64,000 nt of DNA from Microbulbifer hydrolyticus (GTDB lineage: Bacteria; Pseudomonadota; Gammaproteobacteria; Pseudomonadales; Cellvibrionaceae): NCBI RefSeq assembly GCF_009931115.1, contig NZ_CP047491.1, positions 3,485,501-3,549,500 of the forward strand, read 5' to 3'. Below, in pieces: positions 18,345 to 27,997 of the stretch (its first letter is position 1; each line of letters starts with the position of its first letter). Made by a program: the position numbers and the translations under genes. Under the pieces are notes generated by a model. It saw only the letters and a program-made list of their open reading frames with translations, was not told the origin of the DNA and did no database searches.

Positions 18345-19442
18345 TCACAGCACTACGCGGCCGCCATCGGCGCCGGTCGCGCGCGCCGAAACCAGCTTGT
18401 GGTCTTCGGAAATGTTGATTTCCACTTCCGCACTCATTCCGGCGCGCAGCACCGGCCTGCCTTCTGCCGGGAGCAGGCGCAGGCGCACGGGCACGCGCTG
18501 TACCACCTTCACCCAGTTTCCGCTGGCGTTCTGTGGCGGGATCAGCGCAAACTCACTGCCGCTGGCGCCACTGACGCTATCGACCAGAGCCTGGAATTTA
18601 ACGCCAGGATACGCATCCACTGTCACTTCCGCCTGCTGCCCTGTGCGCACTTTTTCCAGCTGGGTTTCCTTGAGGTTGGCCTCGATCCACATATCTTCCG
18701 TGCCCAGCATACTGACCACCGCGAGCCCCGCCGGCGCCATCTCACCGACCTGCGGCGCATCGTTGGCGATGACACCGGCAACCGGCGCGACGATACGTGT
18801 ACGCGACAACTGGTAGCGCGCTTTATCCAGCTGCGCCTGGGCGACCATTACGTCCGCCTGCTGCTCCAGCGGTACCTGGGAGTTACCACCCAGCTCCGCA
18901 CGCAGACTGGCGAGCTTTTCGGAGCTGATCGCAATCAGCGCGCGTGCCTGGTCCAGCTTCTGGCGGGATTCATCCAGCTGCGACTCTGACAGCGCCACTT
19001 TGCCGAGCTTTTCATTGCGCTCCAGCTGGCGGCGGTAGAACTCAGCATCGGTCTGCGCCTGTTGCAGTTCCGCCTCGGCCTCCGCGTAATCCGCCTGACG
19101 CGCGCGGGTCTGGTTTTTTACCTGCGCCAGATGCGCTTCGGCCTCGGCCACTGCCAGGCGAAAAGCAGTGTCGTCCAGCTGCAGCAGCAACTCCCCCTTG
19201 CTAACTCGCTGGTTGGCCTTGACCGCGACCTGCGCGACGATGCCGCTCACTTCCGGTGCCAGGGAGATCTTGTCGGCCTTCACGTAGGCATTTTCGGTAT
19301 GCACGGTGCTGCCGCCGCCCCAAATGGACCACGCCGCCACCGCGCCGGCCACCACGATGCCCAGGGCGAAGCCGATACGACGGGACTTCTGTTTTCCTGC
19401 GGGGTTCATTTCCGACGCCTTGTTGTCCACTGGTTCACTCAC
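18345..19442 (-). CDS. HlyD/EmrA-type membrane fusion protein
   Basis: 365 residues: short cytoplasmic tail, one transmembrane helix (about residues 23-41, IGFALGIVVAGAVAAW), then the periplasmic adaptor with VHTENAYVKADKISLAPEVSG and lipoyl-like half-motifs, a long Ala/Gln-rich coiled coil (residues about 100-200) and the beta-barrel part (GEMAPAGLAVVSMLG). It bridges the EmrB-like permease to an outer-membrane channel. It overlaps the MarR gene by eight bases and precedes the permease by seven, so translation is probably coupled. Confidence 0.92.
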   Translation of the reverse strand: MSEPVDNKASEMNPAGKQKSRRIGFALGIVVAGAVAAWSIWGGGSTVHTENAYVKADKISLAPEVSGIVAQVAVKANQRVSKGELLLQLDDTAFRLAVAEAEAHLAQVKNQTRARQADYAEAEAELQQAQTDAEFYRRQLERNEKLGKVALSESQLDESRQKLDQARALIAISSEKLASLRAELGGNSQVPLEQQADVMVAQAQLDKARYQLSRTRIVAPVAGVIANDAPQVGEMAPAGLAVVSMLGTEDMWIEANLKETQLEKVRTGQQAEVTVDAYPGVKFQALVDSVSGASGSEFALIPPQNASGNWVKVVQRVPVRLRLLPAEGRPVLRAGMSAEVEINISEDHKLVSARATGADGGRVVL

Positions 19443-19884
19443 TTGCCATCTCCTCTCGGCCCAGGTTCTTGCGCACCCGGCTCAACAAATTCATCAATTG
19501 CCGCTGCTCGTCCGCAGATATGCCTGCCAGCGCCTGGCGGCGTGTTTCCGCGGCAAGTCCTTGCAGTATCTCGAGTACCGGCGCCGCGGCGCTGGTAAGA
19601 AAAATCCGGAAACAGCGCCGGTCCTGGGGATCGGGCCTGCGCTCGACGAGCCCTTCTGTCTCCAGCAAATCGATCTGCCGGGTCAGGGTGATCGGCGCCA
19701 CGTCCATGCGCTCGGCCAGCTCCGCCTGTTTCATGCCCTGGTCTTTATTCAGGATCCACAGCACCTGCCAGCGGGCGCGGGTGAGGCCATGGGTCTTGGC
19801 GCGGCGGTCGAAATTGCGCTTCAGCAGGCGCGCGGCGGTGTGCAGTTCGAACCCCAACTGCGCCGCAGTATCGGATGTATTCAT
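19435..19884 (-). CDS. MarR family transcriptional regulator
   Basis: 149-residue winged-helix repressor, first gene of the efflux operon. The DNA-binding part reads LTRARWQVLWIL, then MKQAELAERMDVAPITLTRQ (helix-turn-helix) and LVERRPDPQDRRCFRIFLT (the wing with its DxRD-like core), as in EmrR/MprA. It most likely represses its own operon and lets go when a drug-like ligand binds. A 14-bp palindrome in the promoter region is the obvious operator candidate. Confidence 0.92.
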   Translation of the reverse strand: MNTSDTAAQLGFELHTAARLLKRNFDRRAKTHGLTRARWQVLWILNKDQGMKQAELAERMDVAPITLTRQIDLLETEGLVERRPDPQDRRCFRIFLTSAAAPVLEILQGLAAETRRQALAGISADEQRQLMNLLSRVRKNLGREEMASE

Positions 19885-19938
19885 GCTTCCCCTTTAACGA
19901 AGGTCGGCCGCTCTGGGCAGCCGATAAGGGGGATTATT

Positions 19939-19952
19939 GTAAGCATGCTTAC
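19939..19952. promoter_or_regulatory. Candidate MarR operator palindrome
   Basis: Perfect 14-bp palindrome GTAAGCATGCTTAC about 55 bp upstream of the MarR start codon, in A/T-rich promoter-like sequence. Size and position suit a MarR dimer blocking the efflux operon promoter. Confidence 0.5.
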
Positions 19953-19976
19953 TAATTTGGCAAGTCACCACCGCGC

Positions 19977-20006
19977 CCATAAAAAAAGCGACCCGGAGGT
20001 CGCTTT
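19977..20006 (-). terminator. Intrinsic terminator of parC
   Basis: Read on the minus strand: AAAGCGACC, four-base loop, GGTCGCTTT followed by a run of T, about 25 bp after the parC stop codon. Confidence 0.85.
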
Positions 20007-20030
20007 AATCGTCGGCTGGGAAGCTCAGGG

Positions 20031-22280
20031 CTACTTGCTCTGCACTTCCACTTTATCCACCTTCTGGAACCCGCGCGGCAGCTTGTTACCACGGCGGCCA
20101 CGCTCACCCTCATAGTGCTCCAGCTCCGAGATCTTGATCTTGGTGTGGCGCTTGCCGGCATGGATCAGCAATACGTCGTTGCCTTCCAGCACCGCGACAC
20201 CCACCACGATTTCCTCGCGGCTGGCGGCGCGTGCCGCAGGGATGTTGATGATCTTGTTGCCCTTGCCCTTGGAAAGCTCCGGAAGCTCGGACACCGGGAA
20301 TACCAGCATGCGTCCTTCGCTGGTGACCGCCGCGAGCAACGCCTGTTCCGGATTCTCGATTTCCTGCGGCGGCAGCACGCGGGCATTCTTTGGCAGGCTC
20401 AGCATCGCCTTGCCCGCCTTGTTGCGCGACTGCAGGTCGGCGTATTTGGCGATAAAGCCATACCCGGCATCGGAGGCCAGCAGCACCTTCTGGTCGTCAT
20501 TGCCCATCAGCAGGCCTTCGAAGGTCGCGCCCGAGGGCGGATTGATACGACCGGAAAGCGGCTCGCCCTGACCTCGGGCAGAAGGCAGTGAGTGGGAGGC
20601 GATCGCGTAACTGCGCCCGGTACTGTCGAGCAGTAGTGCGGGCTGATTGCTCTTGCCGCGGGCGGCGTACTTGAAGCCGTCGCCGGCCTTGTAACTGAGC
20701 GAGGTGGGGTCGATCTCGTGGCCCTTGGCCTGGCGAATCCAGCCCTTGCTGGACAGCACCACGGTAATCGGGTCGCTGGTCAGCAGCTCGGTTTCACTAA
20801 AGGCCCGGGCTTCTTCGCGCTGGACGATGGGGGAGCGACGCTCGTCACCGAACTCGTCGGCGGCGGCCAGCAGCTCCTTCTTGATCAGGGTCTTCAGGCG
20901 GCGCGCGCTTTCCAGGGTTTTGGTCAGCATCTCCCGCTCTTTTTCCAGCTCCGCCTGCTCGCCGCGGATCTTCATTTCCTCAAGGCGCGCCAACTGACGC
21001 AACTTGGTGTCGAGCACGTATTCCGCCTGTACCTCGGACAGCTCAAAGCGGCGCATCAGCTCCTGCTTGGGCTCGTCGTGGGTACGGATGATCTCGATCA
21101 CTTCATCGATGTTGAGGAAGGCAATCAGCAAACCATCCAACAGGTGCAGCCTTCTCTCGACCTTGTCGAGGCGGAACTGCAGGCGACGCCGTGTGGTAAC
21201 GGTACGGAAGCTCAGCCACTCGGTGAGGATCTTGTCCAGGGACTTCACCTGTGGGCGGCCGTCGATGCCGATCATGTTCAGGTTGACCCGGTAGCTCTTC
21301 TCCAGGTCGGTGGTGGCAAACAGGTGATTCATCACCTGCTCCAGATCCACCCGATTGGACTTGGGTACGATCACCAGCCGCGTGGGGTTCTCGTGGTCGG
21401 ATTCGTCGCGCAGGTCGCTGACCATCGGCAGCTTCTTCGCTTGCATCTGCGCCGCAATCTGCTCCAGCACTTTCGAGCCGCTGGCCTGGTACGGCAAGGC
21501 GGTGATGATGATATCGCCGTCCTCTTTGCTCCACACCGCGCGCATTTTTACCGAGCCCTTGCCGGTCTCGTACATTTTCTGCAGATCGGCGCGGGGCGAG
21601 ATGATCTCCGCCTCGGTGGGCATGTCCGGGCCCTGGATAAACTCGCACAGCTCACTGACCGTGGCCTTGGGGTTTTCCAGCAGATGCACGGTGGCATCCA
21701 CCACCTCGCGCAGGTTGTGCGGCGGGATATCGGTGGCCATACCCACGGCGATGCCCGTGGTGCCGTTCAGCAATATGTTTGGAACCCTTGCCGGCAGTAC
21801 CGCGGGTTCGTCCATGGTGCCGTCGAAGTTCGCCTGCCAGTCCACGGTGCCCTGCCCCAGCTCGGACAGCAGTACCTCGGAGTATTTGCCCATGCGCGAC
21901 TCGGTGTAACGCATGGCGGCGAAGGATTTGGGATCGTCCGGCGAGCCCCAGTTGCCCTGGCCGTCCACCAGCGGGTAGCGGTAGCTGAAGGGCTGCGCCA
22001 TCAGCACCATCGCCTCGTAGACGGCGCTGTCGCCGTGCGGGTGATACTTACCGATCACGTCGCCCACGGTACGCGCGGACTTCTTGTACTTGGCGGTATT
22101 CTTCAGCCCCAGTTCGCTCATGGCGTACACAATCCGGCGCTGTACCGGCTTGAGGCCGTCGCCGATATTGGGCAGGGCGCGGTCGAGGATCACGTACATG
22201 GAATAATCCAGGTACGCCTTCTCGGTGTAGTCCGCCAGATGCTGGCGTTCGGATGCGTCGTAGACTGAAGGCTCGGTCAT
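20031..22280 (-). CDS. parC: DNA topoisomerase IV subunit A
   Basis: 749-residue breakage-reunion subunit that, with ParE, decatenates daughter chromosomes. The catalytic tyrosine is Tyr125 in [11 protein letters not shown]. The quinolone-resistance region reads [12 protein letters not shown], with Ser85 and Glu89 (E. coli Ser80 and Glu84) in the sensitive state. The signature [11 protein letters not shown] and the C-terminal GyrA-type beta-pinwheel (shorter than in GyrA) support ParC over GyrA. parE is not adjacent. Start ATG at 22280; a terminator follows the gene. Confidence 0.96.
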   Translation of the reverse strand: MTEPSVYDASERQHLADYTEKAYLDYSMYVILDRALPNIGDGLKPVQRRIVYAMSELGLKNTAKYKKSARTVGDVIGKYHPHGDSAVYEAMVLMAQPFSYRYPLVDGQGNWGSPDDPKSFAAMRYTESRMGKYSEVLLSELGQGTVDWQANFDGTMDEPAVLPARVPNILLNGTTGIAVGMATDIPPHNLREVVDATVHLLENPKATVSELCEFIQGPDMPTEAEIISPRADLQKMYETGKGSVKMRAVWSKEDGDIIITALPYQASGSKVLEQIAAQMQAKKLPMVSDLRDESDHENPTRLVIVPKSNRVDLEQVMNHLFATTDLEKSYRVNLNMIGIDGRPQVKSLDKILTEWLSFRTVTTRRRLQFRLDKVERRLHLLDGLLIAFLNIDEVIEIIRTHDEPKQELMRRFELSEVQAEYVLDTKLRQLARLEEMKIRGEQAELEKEREMLTKTLESARRLKTLIKKELLAAADEFGDERRSPIVQREEARAFSETELLTSDPITVVLSSKGWIRQAKGHEIDPTSLSYKAGDGFKYAARGKSNQPALLLDSTGRSYAIASHSLPSARGQGEPLSGRINPPSGATFEGLLMGNDDQKVLLASDAGYGFIAKYADLQSRNKAGKAMLSLPKNARVLPPQEIENPEQALLAAVTSEGRMLVFPVSELPELSKGKGNKIINIPAARAASREEIVVGVAVLEGNDVLLIHAGKRHTKIKISELEHYEGERGRRGNKLPRGFQKVDKVEVQSK

Positions 22281-22526
22281 ACTGCGAGAGTCTCGTTATT
22301 CTGCGGAAAGAGCTGGATTATGGCGGAGTGGCGCAGCGGGTTCAAAGGGCGTTCGCCCGCAGTGCGTCAATTAGCGCAAACCGTGCATTTTTTGACCGCA
22401 ACCCGCCGGACCAGAGCGGCACAGGCAAACCGCACATCTGCCGCAACTCGCCACGTTTAATCGACAGCTGTGATAACTTGTCCCGCGGCAAACAATCCCT
22501 AAACAACCCCTGGGGCAGATACGGTA

Positions 22527-23132
22527 TTGGCAACGCTCGCAATCAAAAATCTCGCCATCGGCGACCTGAAAAATATTGAACTGGAGGTGGCTGCGGGCGA
22601 AATCGTCTGCCTGTCAGGCACTTCCGGCTCCGGAAAAAGCCGGCTGCTGCGCGCCATTGCCGACCTGGATTTGCATAGCGGCAGCGTGCAACTCGGGGAT
22701 ACCCGCCAGAGCGATGTGCCGGGCCACCGCTGGCGCCGTGCGGTGATGCTGATACCGGCGGAAAGTGCCTGGTGGCACGACACCGTGGGCGAGCACTTTT
22801 CCGAAACCTCGGACGAGACCCTGCAACAACTCGGCCTGGAAGCGGACGCCTTCACCTGGCCGGTGACCCGCCTCTCTTCGGGAGAGAAACAGCGGCTGGC
22901 GCTGGCGCGCGCCCTGTCCCACAAACCGGCGGCGCTGCTGCTGGATGAACCCACGGCAAACCTCGACAAAGACAGCACCGAACGGGTGGAGGCCTGGCTG
23001 CGCGATATCATCCGCCAGCAACAGTTGCCGACCCTGTGGGTCGCCCACCACGAAGACCAGATTGCACGAGTAGCCGACCGTCACTTCCATATTGTGGATA
23101 ACGGCATAAAAGAACAGGAGATGACACAGTGA
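22527..23132 (+). CDS. fetA: Iron export ABC transporter ATP-binding protein (FetA/YbbL)
   Basis: 201-residue ATPase with Walker A (SGTSGSGKS), signature LSSGEKQRLALARAL and Walker B (ALLLDEPTANLD). The short length, the VMLIPAESAWWHDTVGEHF segment and the FetB-type permease next to it point to the FetAB iron exporter that helps cells survive oxidative stress. The start appears to be TTG at 22527; no ATG lies near the N-terminus of the conserved domain. It overlaps fetB by four bases, so translation is coupled. Confidence 0.88.
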   Translation: MATLAIKNLAIGDLKNIELEVAAGEIVCLSGTSGSGKSRLLRAIADLDLHSGSVQLGDTRQSDVPGHRWRRAVMLIPAESAWWHDTVGEHFSETSDETLQQLGLEADAFTWPVTRLSSGEKQRLALARALSHKPAALLLDEPTANLDKDSTERVEAWLRDIIRQQQLPTLWVAHHEDQIARVADRHFHIVDNGIKEQEMTQ

Positions 23133-23929
23133 ACGTCATCGAACTCTCCTGGTGGCAACTGGCACTGGCGGCACTGCTGGTGATCGCACTGGCCGCGTGC
23201 ACCTTTCTGGCGCGCCTGGGTGTCGGCAAGCCCCTGCTGATTGCGGCCGCCCGCACCGCGATTCAACTCACCCTCGTCGGTCTGGTACTGGAAGCCCTGT
23301 TTTCGGTCGGCAGCCTGCACTGGGTCGCGCTGATGGGCATCGGCATGTTGCTGCTCGCGGGACGCGAAGTGGTGGCGCGGCAGAAGTACCCCCTGCTCGG
23401 AGGATGGAGCTTTGGTATCAGCACGCTGTCGATGTTTATCTCCGCCTTTGCCGTCACCGTGCTTACCCTCGTCGTGGTGATCAGCCCCTCCCCGTGGTAC
23501 ACACCACAATACGCCATTCCCCTGCTGGGCATGCTGCTGGGCAATACCATGACCGGCATCGCCCTGTCCCTGGACCGGCTGACAGAGAGCGCCCATCGCT
23601 CCCGCGCCGTCATCGAAAACCGGCTGATGCTGGGAGAAACGGCGCAGCAGGCACTGAGCGAGTTCCGCCGCGACGCCATGCGCGCGGGCCTCACGCCCAT
23701 CATCAACGCCATGGCTGCGGCTGGCATCGTATCCCTGCCGGGGATGATGACCGGCCAGATACTCGCCGGCACTTCTCCGGCACTGGCGGTGAAGTATCAG
23801 ATACTGATTATGTTCACCATCGCCGCCGGCACCGGCTTTGGCACCTTTGTGGCAGTAGAGCTGTGCGCGCGAAGATTGTTTGATGGGCGGGAGCGGCTAC
23901 GGCTGGACCGGCTGCGCAGCCCCAGCTAG
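23129..23929 (+). CDS. fetB: Iron export ABC transporter permease (FetB/YbbM)
   Basis: 266-residue membrane protein with about six or seven helices. Family stretches include ARTAIQLTLVGLVLEALF, PLLGMLLGNTMTGIALSLDR and LTPIINAMAAAGIVSLPGMM with GQILAG, all typical of FetB (UPF0014). It forms the exporter with FetA, translationally coupled through the GTGA overlap. A convergent barrel gene begins about 30 bp after its stop. Confidence 0.93.
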   Translation: MNVIELSWWQLALAALLVIALAACTFLARLGVGKPLLIAAARTAIQLTLVGLVLEALFSVGSLHWVALMGIGMLLLAGREVVARQKYPLLGGWSFGISTLSMFISAFAVTVLTLVVVISPSPWYTPQYAIPLLGMLLGNTMTGIALSLDRLTESAHRSRAVIENRLMLGETAQQALSEFRRDAMRAGLTPIINAMAAAGIVSLPGMMTGQILAGTSPALAVKYQILIMFTIAAGTGFGTFVAVELCARRLFDGRERLRLDRLRSPS

Positions 23930-23960
23930 CCGCGTGCCGCTTATCCGGTCATATTCCGGC

Positions 23961-24590
23961 TTATATTTCCCAGTTCACCTGGAACTGCACGGAATCCTCC
24001 AGCCCCTGGTCGCCGGAGTACTGGTACAACGCCAGGCTGCCATTGACTCGCTGGTTGAATGCGAGTTTCACGAAGGGTTTCAGGTAGGTATCACCGCTGA
24101 TGTAGATATTTTCGCTGTAGCAATCGCTGCAGTTGGTAATTTCGCGGCTCATATCCAGGTGGCGATACCCCGCATTCAGGCCCACCAGAAAACGCCGGCT
24201 GTCGGTCAAGGGAAACTGTACACCTGCATCTACCATTGCGGTTAATGCACTGATGGAGGAACTCTCGGTGGAGCGATCGCCGCTCCAATCATATTCCACC
24301 TGCTGGGAAAACTCGTCTTCGTCGTCCACCAGAATGGCGCCGATCCCGATATTGAAATTAAACAGGCCGTATTCGCCGGCGTAGCCAGCACCGAGACCAA
24401 AACCGGTATCGCTCACACCATCGTAATAGGCCTCGACCGGGTCAAAATTGAACAGCTCACCGTTGATACCCCAACTGCCCTGGTAGTACACATCGGACGG
24501 CATGGATTGCGGCATTTCTTGTGCGCTGGCGTTTACCGCCAGAGCCGCGGTCACAGCCGCCCCCAGCCAATACAACTTAAATCTGGTCAC
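23961..24590 (-). CDS. Outer membrane beta-barrel protein
   Basis: 209 residues with a signal peptide (about residues 1-23, ending VNASA). The mature sequence alternates polar and hydrophobic residues with many Tyr, Gly and Phe, as in small OmpA/OmpW-like barrels: TGFGLGAGYAGEYGLFNFNI, FLVGLNAGYRHLDMS, and a C-terminal strand FQVNWEI ending near the stop. One NCSDCYS cysteine pair sits in a probable surface loop. The family is not one I can name. Single gene, convergent with fetB. Confidence 0.75.
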   Translation of the reverse strand: MTRFKLYWLGAAVTAALAVNASAQEMPQSMPSDVYYQGSWGINGELFNFDPVEAYYDGVSDTGFGLGAGYAGEYGLFNFNIGIGAILVDDEDEFSQQVEYDWSGDRSTESSSISALTAMVDAGVQFPLTDSRRFLVGLNAGYRHLDMSREITNCSDCYSENIYISGDTYLKPFVKLAFNQRVNGSLALYQYSGDQGLEDSVQFQVNWEI

Positions 24591-24770
24591 TTTTCCCCCA
24601 AGACATCTTTCTATCTACGAAACCCAATTACAACTTGCTGGATTAGCCAAGAAATTTTCTTAGTAGGAAAACTTAATACTTAACTAAACCCCGCTGTCGA
24701 TCCTAACAGCTGACGCCATATCTCACCAACTTGCACAAGCGCATCAATGTCCAATTTCAGCATTACACGC

Positions 24771-25373
24771 TCAATCCTGAACGGCGTCTGCCAGCGCATA
24801 TTGTTCTGTCGCTTCCGCCAGATCGGACAATCCAAGCTCCCGCAACTTACTCACTACGCCCTCTATATCCTCGGATTTACGATTCTGCCCGAGTTTGAAC
24901 TTTCCCTGAACCTCGGTGATTTCCACTTCAATACCGACAATCGCGTTTAGCATGGCCTCGTTGTAGGCGGGTACCCAGGGCACTGGAAACTGCTTTTCAT
25001 ATTTGGCCGTAAGGCTTTCCACTACCGCCATCAACCTGTCTCTATCGTCGAATACCCTGGCATACCCATAAATATGAACGGCCTGGTAGTTCCAGGTAGG
25101 GACGCCCGGGTTCTCATACCAGGATGGCGAGACGTATCCATGAGGCCCCTCCAGAGTGATAAGTACCTCCTGCCCGTCTATCTCCTTATGCTGTGGATTG
25201 GCCTTGGCCACATGCGCCACAATATGCTTTCTGTCGCCTGACAAGAGCACAGGAAGGTGAGTAGAAAATATTCTTCCGCCCACATTGGAGACAAGCTGGC
25301 CGAATGCATTCGCTTCTACAAAGTTAAAGATTTCCTGGTCGCTATCTACGCGGAAGTTCCTGGGTATGTACAT
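24771..25373 (-). CDS. paiB: FMN-binding negative transcriptional regulator (PaiB family)
   Basis: 200 residues with the PaiB split-barrel flavin fold: MYIPRNFRVDSDQEIFNFV at the N-terminus, THLPVLLSGDRKHIVAHVAK, the signature YVSPSWYENPGVPTWNYQAV, and GIEVEITEVQGKFKLGQNRK near the end. In Bacillus PaiB affects protease and sporulation genes; in proteobacteria the role is unclear. It is read in the same direction as the cassette array, and it is the first backbone gene beyond the array's distal end. Its length and lack of an attC argue that it is not a cassette. Confidence 0.9.
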   Translation of the reverse strand: MYIPRNFRVDSDQEIFNFVEANAFGQLVSNVGGRIFSTHLPVLLSGDRKHIVAHVAKANPQHKEIDGQEVLITLEGPHGYVSPSWYENPGVPTWNYQAVHIYGYARVFDDRDRLMAVVESLTAKYEKQFPVPWVPAYNEAMLNAIVGIEVEITEVQGKFKLGQNRKSEDIEGVVSKLRELGLSDLAEATEQYALADAVQD

Positions 25374-25522
25374 GTTTTACTATCTTTTAAAATGACGCTA
25401 TTCAGGGTCTACCGTAACGACAATCAATACCGTACTCGTATGGTGAAAAATCGGGCGGTCATAGAATATCGGTTTTCTATAGCCCTTCGAGGTGTCTACT
25501 AAACGTGGGGAAGTCTTTCATA

Positions 25523-25634
25523 TAACGTTGCGAGCAGCGGCAGCTTGCTTTGGGCGCTTTATGCGCGAAAATTGGAGCGAAGCGACTGCGCAAAAAGTGC
25601 GCAAAGTAAGGCGTCGGTCTGCCGCACCTTGTTA
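25523..25634 (-). repeat. attC site 1 (distal end)
   Basis: 112 bp, family with GCGAGCAGCGGCAGCTTG shared with sites 20 and 21. The outer core is altered (TAACGTT in place of TAACGCC), as is common at the distal edge of an array. Confidence 0.8.
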
Positions 25635-25639
25635 TGCGA

Positions 25640-26179
25640 TTACCCCTGTTCTACGAACACTATTTCCGGTTCAGAGTTATGGCAATAGTCCCGGCAAACT
25701 AAGATATATTGGAGCTCTTTGCCATCTGAATATAGGGTCAAATCATAAGCGAAATAATCTGGTATTGAAAATCTCATGTTGGCACCAAATACCCTCAGGT
25801 GATACAAGTGCTTAAGATTGCTTTCAATGCCAAATATACTTTTCAATTTTTCATTAAATCTATCTATTTGAAATGAATGCAGCTTTTCAAATGCTACTGG
25901 TCCGAAATTATCTGAAGATTTATATTTTCCTAGATCAGAAATGATCTCAACATTCCCTTTAGAAGATAGATAAACAGATTCTCCAGACAACCCTTTCCAC
26001 TTATGCCCATTGGCAGGAACTATGACTTGCCCATTTCCATTTTTCTGAATTTCAATCCACCCGGAAATTGGATCTTTTAAGACTTGCTTCTCCAAAAGCC
26101 TTGGATTCAATTCATAGGAGCTGAAACTGGGTTGGCTTGCAACAAGCAAGACAATTGTAGCTATTAGCTTCTTAATCAA
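25640..26179 (-). CDS. Cassette 1: exported protein of unknown function
   Basis: 179 residues starting at a TTG with AGGG about nine bases upstream. A signal peptide is clear (KKLIATIVLLVASQPSFS). The mature protein is polar, with one C-terminal pair VCRDYC likely to form a disulfide in the periplasm, and motifs GWIEIQKNGNGQVIVPANG and FQIDRFNEKLKSIFG. No family was recognised. Its attC lies immediately downstream. Confidence 0.7.
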   Translation of the reverse strand: MIKKLIATIVLLVASQPSFSSYELNPRLLEKQVLKDPISGWIEIQKNGNGQVIVPANGHKWKGLSGESVYLSSKGNVEIISDLGKYKSSDNFGPVAFEKLHSFQIDRFNEKLKSIFGIESNLKHLYHLRVFGANMRFSIPDYFAYDLTLYSDGKELQYILVCRDYCHNSEPEIVFVEQG

Positions 26180-26201
26180 AGAATAAGCCCTCTACTGCGC
26201 A

Positions 26202-26276
26202 TAACGCCTCAATAATGGGGCGGAGCACACAATGCGGAGCCCCAGCCCTATAGGGGCAACATTCATTGACTTGTTA
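26202..26276 (-). repeat. attC site 2 (short, 75 bp)
   Basis: Short attC with an A-rich GCCTCAATAATGGGGCGG start and the mirror CCCTATAGGGGC hairpin near the other end; ends TTGTTAGC. Cassette 2 ends inside it. Confidence 0.8.
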
Positions 26277-26799
26277 GCTTTGACTTAAACTCTTTACTGA
26301 AACCTTTAATATAAAAAGTTGGTTCAATAAATTTTTTAATTGATAGTTGTGTATCTTTCATTGCTGTGGCAAACAAAGCCAGAATTGGTGAACCAAAAAT
26401 AAATGCTGCTTGAACCGGCAAAAGCTCTGGTCCAATTAATATTCTGACTATTATTGCCAAAACAAATACTGCCCACGAAATATTCGCAACCCTGGCCCAC
26501 TTTGTGGTTTTATTAGAGCATGCTGAACATTGACTGAAAGTGGTTTCTGCCTTTCTACGGCATACGAAATATGCAATTATTAAAGCAAGGGGGCTTAATA
26601 ATATCCAAAAGAATACTAAAGGGTTAACGTAATTTAAATGGTCTTGCGACTCATTTAGGCCTGAAGTTTGCGCACATCCTATACATACTTCTGGTAAATG
26701 TGCAGGGCTTTGAACCTTTATATACTCCCCGTCCCACTCAAATGCATGGCGATTCTGCAAAGCGCTCTCTGGGCTAGAATAGATAGATTTTTCAGTCAT
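26263..26799 (-). CDS. Cassette 2: membrane protein with paired CxxC motifs
   Basis: 178 residues. A soluble N-terminal part carries CIGC (residues 39-42), followed by a membrane hairpin starting at about 61-80, a second CxxC (CSAC, 91-94), then two more hydrophobic segments (about 108-123 and 129-147). The two CxxC pairs resemble a split zinc ribbon on the same membrane face. The ATG at 26799 is preferred over an earlier in-frame start inside the neighbouring attC. The stop lies within attC 2. Function unknown. Confidence 0.7.
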   Translation of the reverse strand: MTEKSIYSSPESALQNRHAFEWDGEYIKVQSPAHLPEVCIGCAQTSGLNESQDHLNYVNPLVFFWILLSPLALIIAYFVCRRKAETTFSQCSACSNKTTKWARVANISWAVFVLAIIVRILIGPELLPVQAAFIFGSPILALFATAMKDTQLSIKKFIEPTFYIKGFSKEFKSKLTSQ

Positions 26800-26822
26800 A
26801 ATTTCAATTTCCTCTAGGAAGC

Positions 26823-26960
26823 TAACGCCCACGGCAGGGGCGGATTACCTTATGCACGATTTGCGCGAAAATGGGAGCGTAGCGACCGCGCAAAACGTGC
26901 ATAAGGTAAGCCATCCCGCGGAGGCCCGAAGGGCCGGAGCTTCACTGCCCGTGATTGTTA
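26823..26960 (-). repeat. attC site 3 (138 bp)
   Basis: Member of the GCCCACGGCAGGGGCGG family with sites 9 and 22; central part contains GCGCGAAAATGGGAGCG. Its edge TTA forms the stop codon of cassette 3. Confidence 0.9.
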
Positions 26961-27278
26961 TGTTTTTTGTGCCGCCTCGCTCAATAATTTTGAGAGACGA
27001 AGTGCTTCCGCCTTAGATAATGAAATGGGCTTCATATTGAACCCGGCAAAGAACTTCTCTTTTATTTCAATGCCTACAAGTTTCTGCGGCTTGCTTTGAG
27101 ACACAACATGAACCGTAATCTCGGTTGTCTTTTGCCCCTTTTTATAGACCACCCGATCAGAAATCGTCTCCGTGATGGTACCCCCTAGCGCACGACCTCT
27201 ACCACTTTTCGTGAAATGCTGCCAAATGGCTAGCGCGAAAATTCCGATAACTACAAAATGAAGCAGGCTAATTTCCAT
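26958..27278 (-). CDS. Cassette 3: small membrane-anchored protein
   Basis: 106 residues: one N-terminal membrane segment (about residues 5-20, LLHFVVIGIFALAIW), a basic GRGRALGG turn, then a short soluble domain with TITETISDRVVYKKGQKTTE and LSKAEALRLSKLLSEAAQK. Probably anchored in the inner membrane with the soluble part in the cytoplasm. No family recognised. The stop codon is supplied by attC 3. Confidence 0.65.
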   Translation of the reverse strand: MEISLLHFVVIGIFALAIWQHFTKSGRGRALGGTITETISDRVVYKKGQKTTEITVHVVSQSKPQKLVGIEIKEKFFAGFNMKPISLSKAEALRLSKLLSEAAQKT

Positions 27279-27305
27279 CTACAACTCATTTTTCTCTATG
27301 AAACA

Positions 27306-27380
27306 TAACGCCGCCAGCACAGGCGGAGCACGCAGTGCGGAGGTCCAGCCCCGAAGGGGCGATTGTGCGTGGCTTTGTTA
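27306..27380 (-). repeat. attC site 4 (short, 75 bp)
   Basis: Short attC, GCCGCCAGCACAGGCGGAGC start with the mirror CCCCGAAGGGGC hairpin; ends GGCTTTGTTA. Confidence 0.85.
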
Positions 27381-27385
27381 GCACT

Positions 27386-27874
27386 TTACCTGGCCTCCTG
27401 CTCGGTGAATAGAGGGAGTCCGGAAAGCTCTTTGTGGAGTTCTTCGATTTTACCCGCGAAGTAGAGTTGAAAAGTACCCTCTACTGTTTGCTGTTGCTCT
27501 GCAATATAAATGGATAGCCACCGAACCTCTTTTTCTTTGCCGAAGCCAAACATGGTTTTAACCATTTTGGGCTGAACAATACCGACTAAGTAGACATACT
27601 CATTGGGCTTTCCAATAACTGAAACCCAATAATCAACTTTACTTTCTTTGTTTTTAACAGAGATGGTTGGTTCTGATCCACCAGTATTTTTTCCTACCTG
27701 CTGTTTCCATGGAAACCTGCGAAATTCTTCTATGAAGATTTCATAGGAAGCTTCACCCTTGAGGTCATATTGGTCAAAGTCATAGCCTGCTTGTTGGATG
27801 TCGTAGGTATAAGAGCCTGCCATAGTGCTTGTAGCCAGAAATATTGTGATTATTGCTAATAGTGCTCGATTCAT
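27386..27874 (-). CDS. Cassette 4: exported protein of unknown function
   Basis: 162 residues with a signal peptide (MNRALLAIITIFLATSTMA). The mature part begins SYTYDIQQAGYDFDQYDLKG and continues with a beta-rich section (VDYWVSVIGKPNEYVYLVGI, LSIYIAEQQQTVEGTFQLYF). No cysteines are seen in the mature chain. The family is not recognised. Periplasmic location is likely. Confidence 0.68.
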   Translation of the reverse strand: MNRALLAIITIFLATSTMAGSYTYDIQQAGYDFDQYDLKGEASYEIFIEEFRRFPWKQQVGKNTGGSEPTISVKNKESKVDYWVSVIGKPNEYVYLVGIVQPKMVKTMFGFGKEKEVRWLSIYIAEQQQTVEGTFQLYFAGKIEELHKELSGLPLFTEQEAR

Positions 27875-27883
27875 AATGGGTGC

Positions 27884-27997
27884 TAACGCCCAGCGCGGGC
27901 GCAGCCAACGCGGAGCACCTTTTGTGTTAATGTTTGAGCGACAGCGAGTAACACAAAAGGTGCGTAGTGTTGGCTGTCGCTCTGCCGCTGTTTGTTA
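27884..27997 (-). repeat. attC site 5 (114 bp)
   Basis: Family with GCGCAGCC and the central arm TTTTGTGTTAATGTTTGAGC, shared with sites 7 and 23. Provides the stop codon of cassette 5. Confidence 0.9.

Noticed and set aside
20718..22268. Long plus-strand open frame (516 codons) opposite parC
   Set aside because: The protein has no family features, is biased by GC-rich antisense codons, and lies wholly within a clearly real parC gene.
22316..22400. tRNA-like start (GGCGGAGTGGCGCAGCGG) upstream of fetA
   Set aside because: Only the D-arm-like part fits; no anticodon stem or T-arm in the right place was found.
24771..25373. PaiB as the distal-most cassette
   Set aside because: There is no attC downstream of it, and it has backbone-like composition and a typical conserved length.
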